This document shows positions 62,927 to 64,000 of a DNA stretch of 64,000 bases, piece after piece. The notes below the pieces were generated by a model. That model did not search any database. It was not told where the DNA came from and was given only the letters and a program-made list of their open reading frames with translations. The number at the start of each line of letters is the position of its first letter. The stretch's first letter is position 1. This stretch comes from Nostoc sp. NIES-4103 (lineage in GTDB: Bacteria > Cyanobacteriota > Cyanobacteriia > Cyanobacteriales > Nostocaceae), in the NCBI RefSeq assembly GCF_002368335.1, contig NZ_AP018288.1, positions 7,311,752 through 7,375,751 of the forward strand, written 5' to 3'. The translations under genes and the position numbers were made by a program.

Positions 62927-63619
62927 TTAGGCTTTGCTAGTAGCTTTTTGTTGCTGCTTTTTTTGGCGACGCAAACCTACACCAAAACTAGCCACTGTGA
63001 ATAAACCTAAAATAATCGCAGGTTCAGGGACAGCCTTATATTCATAGGTGAAGTTATCCAAAATAAATTGTTCACCTTCGCCAGAATAACCTGCATCAAC
63101 GCCACCATAGGAAGTAAATCTCAAATTGTTAATGCCAAGGAAGTCAAAGTGAACCAGCGTGGGGGATGTACTATCTACAATTACTGTAGTTGAATATTTA
63201 ACTATTTCATCTAAGAAACCCTCTACCAGAATATTTAACCCATCATTCCAAGCTCCTGTGAGATAAGCACTCTTGAAGTCAAACTGCTCAGCTTTACTAT
63301 TTACAGTACTAACTGTGGCAGAGTTTGCATATCCATTAAACGCAATATTTAGTGTTGAAACTGTTCCATAGACATATCCTGATGGGTCATAATCCTCAGC
63401 ACTGGAGTTGAAATAATAAAAATTATCCCAATTGAATCGACCGTAGCCGTTTGGAATGGGATTGTAATATGATTCATCAGCGGTCAAAACAGGAAGATTA
63501 TCAAATGTTAAAATAAGCGCCTGCGCCTGTTCTGGTTGAAGTGTGCCTGCTGCCACAGCAGTAAAAGCTATTACACTACAAGCATTAACTATATTTTTTT
63601 TGACTGCAAATCTAGTCAT
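62927..63619 (-). CDS. PEP-CTERM sorting-domain protein
   Basis: The 230-residue protein has a signal peptide (about residues 1-34), a beta-rich secreted domain with many Tyr, Asn and Ser (for example YGRFNWDNFYYFNSSAEDY) and a C-terminal VPEPAIILGLFTVASFGVGL segment followed by a basic tail, the PEP-CTERM sorting signal. It is probably exported, processed by an exosortase and placed in the outer matrix. AGGAG close before the ATG at 63619 supports the start. The function is unknown. Confidence 0.9.
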   Translation of the reverse strand: MTRFAVKKNIVNACSVIAFTAVAAGTLQPEQAQALILTFDNLPVLTADESYYNPIPNGYGRFNWDNFYYFNSSAEDYDPSGYVYGTVSTLNIAFNGYANSATVSTVNSKAEQFDFKSAYLTGAWNDGLNILVEGFLDEIVKYSTTVIVDSTSPTLVHFDFLGINNLRFTSYGGVDAGYSGEGEQFILDNFTYEYKAVPEPAIILGLFTVASFGVGLRRQKKQQQKATSKA

Positions 63620-64000
63620 TTAAATAACTCCTATAAACCAATTCAGCTGAATAATGGACTTACGTAAATGTGAGATTAATAAGCAGGCACGCCAAAGCTA
63701 AGCGATCGCCTGTTAAAATCTCTGCTATGAGCAGGCAATGTCTAACGACAAGCCCTACAGGTGATGCTCTTTCAAGGGGAGACGCTACGCTTTCTGTCGC
63801 TAAGGCTCTTAAGATCCCCAGTTTCTCTATGCCTACAGCACTTCCTTTGGCTGCCGGTAAAGTCGCCTAATGGAGTGCCTTAGAAACCCGTACACCAGAC
63901 TAGCTAACCTGACTTTTCACGTTATCTGGAAAAGTTAACGTGAAACCTAACCCGCTAACCCCCCTGACCCTAATCCCCATTAAATTAGGGCTAAGCCCTA
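63620..64000. other. Intergenic right end with interspersed repeats
   Basis: Holds a HIP1 site near 63702, a GGGGAGACGCTACGC-type interspersed repeat (about 63775-63795), and a hairpin pairing TTTCACGTTA (63915-63924) with TAACGTGAAA (63935-63944). A frame at 63670-63870 is open, but its content is repeat-like, so I do not call it a gene. Confidence 0.5.

Noticed and set aside
63670..63870. 66-aa plus-strand frame near the right end
   Set aside because: It is composed of HIP1 and GGGGAGACGCTACGC-type interspersed repeats, which give open frames in many cyanobacterial spacers.

Overview
The window looks like a chromosomal segment of a filamentous, heterocyst-forming-type cyanobacterium (order Nostocales). 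The signs are: many HIP1 octamers (GCGATCGC) inside and between genes; a beta' RNA polymerase subunit split into rpoC1 and rpoC2; the cyanobacterial order rpsT-tatD-rpoB-rpoC1-rpoC2; sufR divergent from sufBCDS; PEP-CTERM proteins; bacterial Ser/Thr kinases; several Uma2-type genes; and very many short tandem heptanucleotide repeats (STRRs) in the spacers. The species cannot be named from sequence alone. I recognised no tRNA, rRNA or CRISPR array.

Layout. 0.4-7 kb: a YlqD-like gene downstream of an acyl-ACP/acyl-CoA synthetase gene, then a 1.8-kb spacer holding a 320-bp MITE-like element and two related short membrane-peptide genes (one decayed), then a DUF3352 gene. 7-16.5 kb: an array of three operator-like dyads, a LysR regulator divergent from an aspartoacylase-like gene, a peptidoglycan-binding/transpeptidase-like protein, a TPR protein, YbjQ, a membrane protein and a PEBP lipoprotein. 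16.9-22.9 kb: sufR | sufB-sufC-sufD-sufS for Fe-S cluster assembly, with two CAAC-N6-GTTG SufR boxes between sufR and sufB. 23-31.7 kb: a nuclease-fold protein, a Uma2 remnant, a 2OG-Fe(II) oxygenase, a large modular membrane-anchored protein, Hsp33, an SRPBCC protein, Uma2, a universal stress protein and HisD. 32.3-43.8 kb: rpsT, tatD, rpoB, rpoC1, rpoC2, closed by a strong terminator. 44-58.4 kb: accessory genes including a GIY-YIG protein, two membrane-anchored Ser/Thr kinases (one with a YARHG tail, one with DFD instead of DFG), a PEP-CTERM trypsin-like protease, an SLH protein with an acidic tail, a broken WD40 gene with a putative effector-associated domain, two adjacent Uma2 genes, an alpha/beta hydrolase and rimM. 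58.5-64 kb: an AvtA-like aminotransferase, a glutathione-dependent formaldehyde detoxification pair (frmA, fghA) flanking a DUF29 gene, and a second PEP-CTERM protein.

The most distinctive signal is that the intergenic repeat families also appear inside or at the ends of reading frames: in frame in RpoC2, RimM and probably SufD, and at the termini of SufD, the 2OG oxygenase and a Uma2 protein. This resembles the way Rickettsia palindromic elements enter protein genes. Other points worth a look are the dyad array at 7409-7471, the duplicated peptide gene, the freshly broken WD40 gene and a 15-bp motif found in four spacers. No complete new defence or biosynthetic system is evident.
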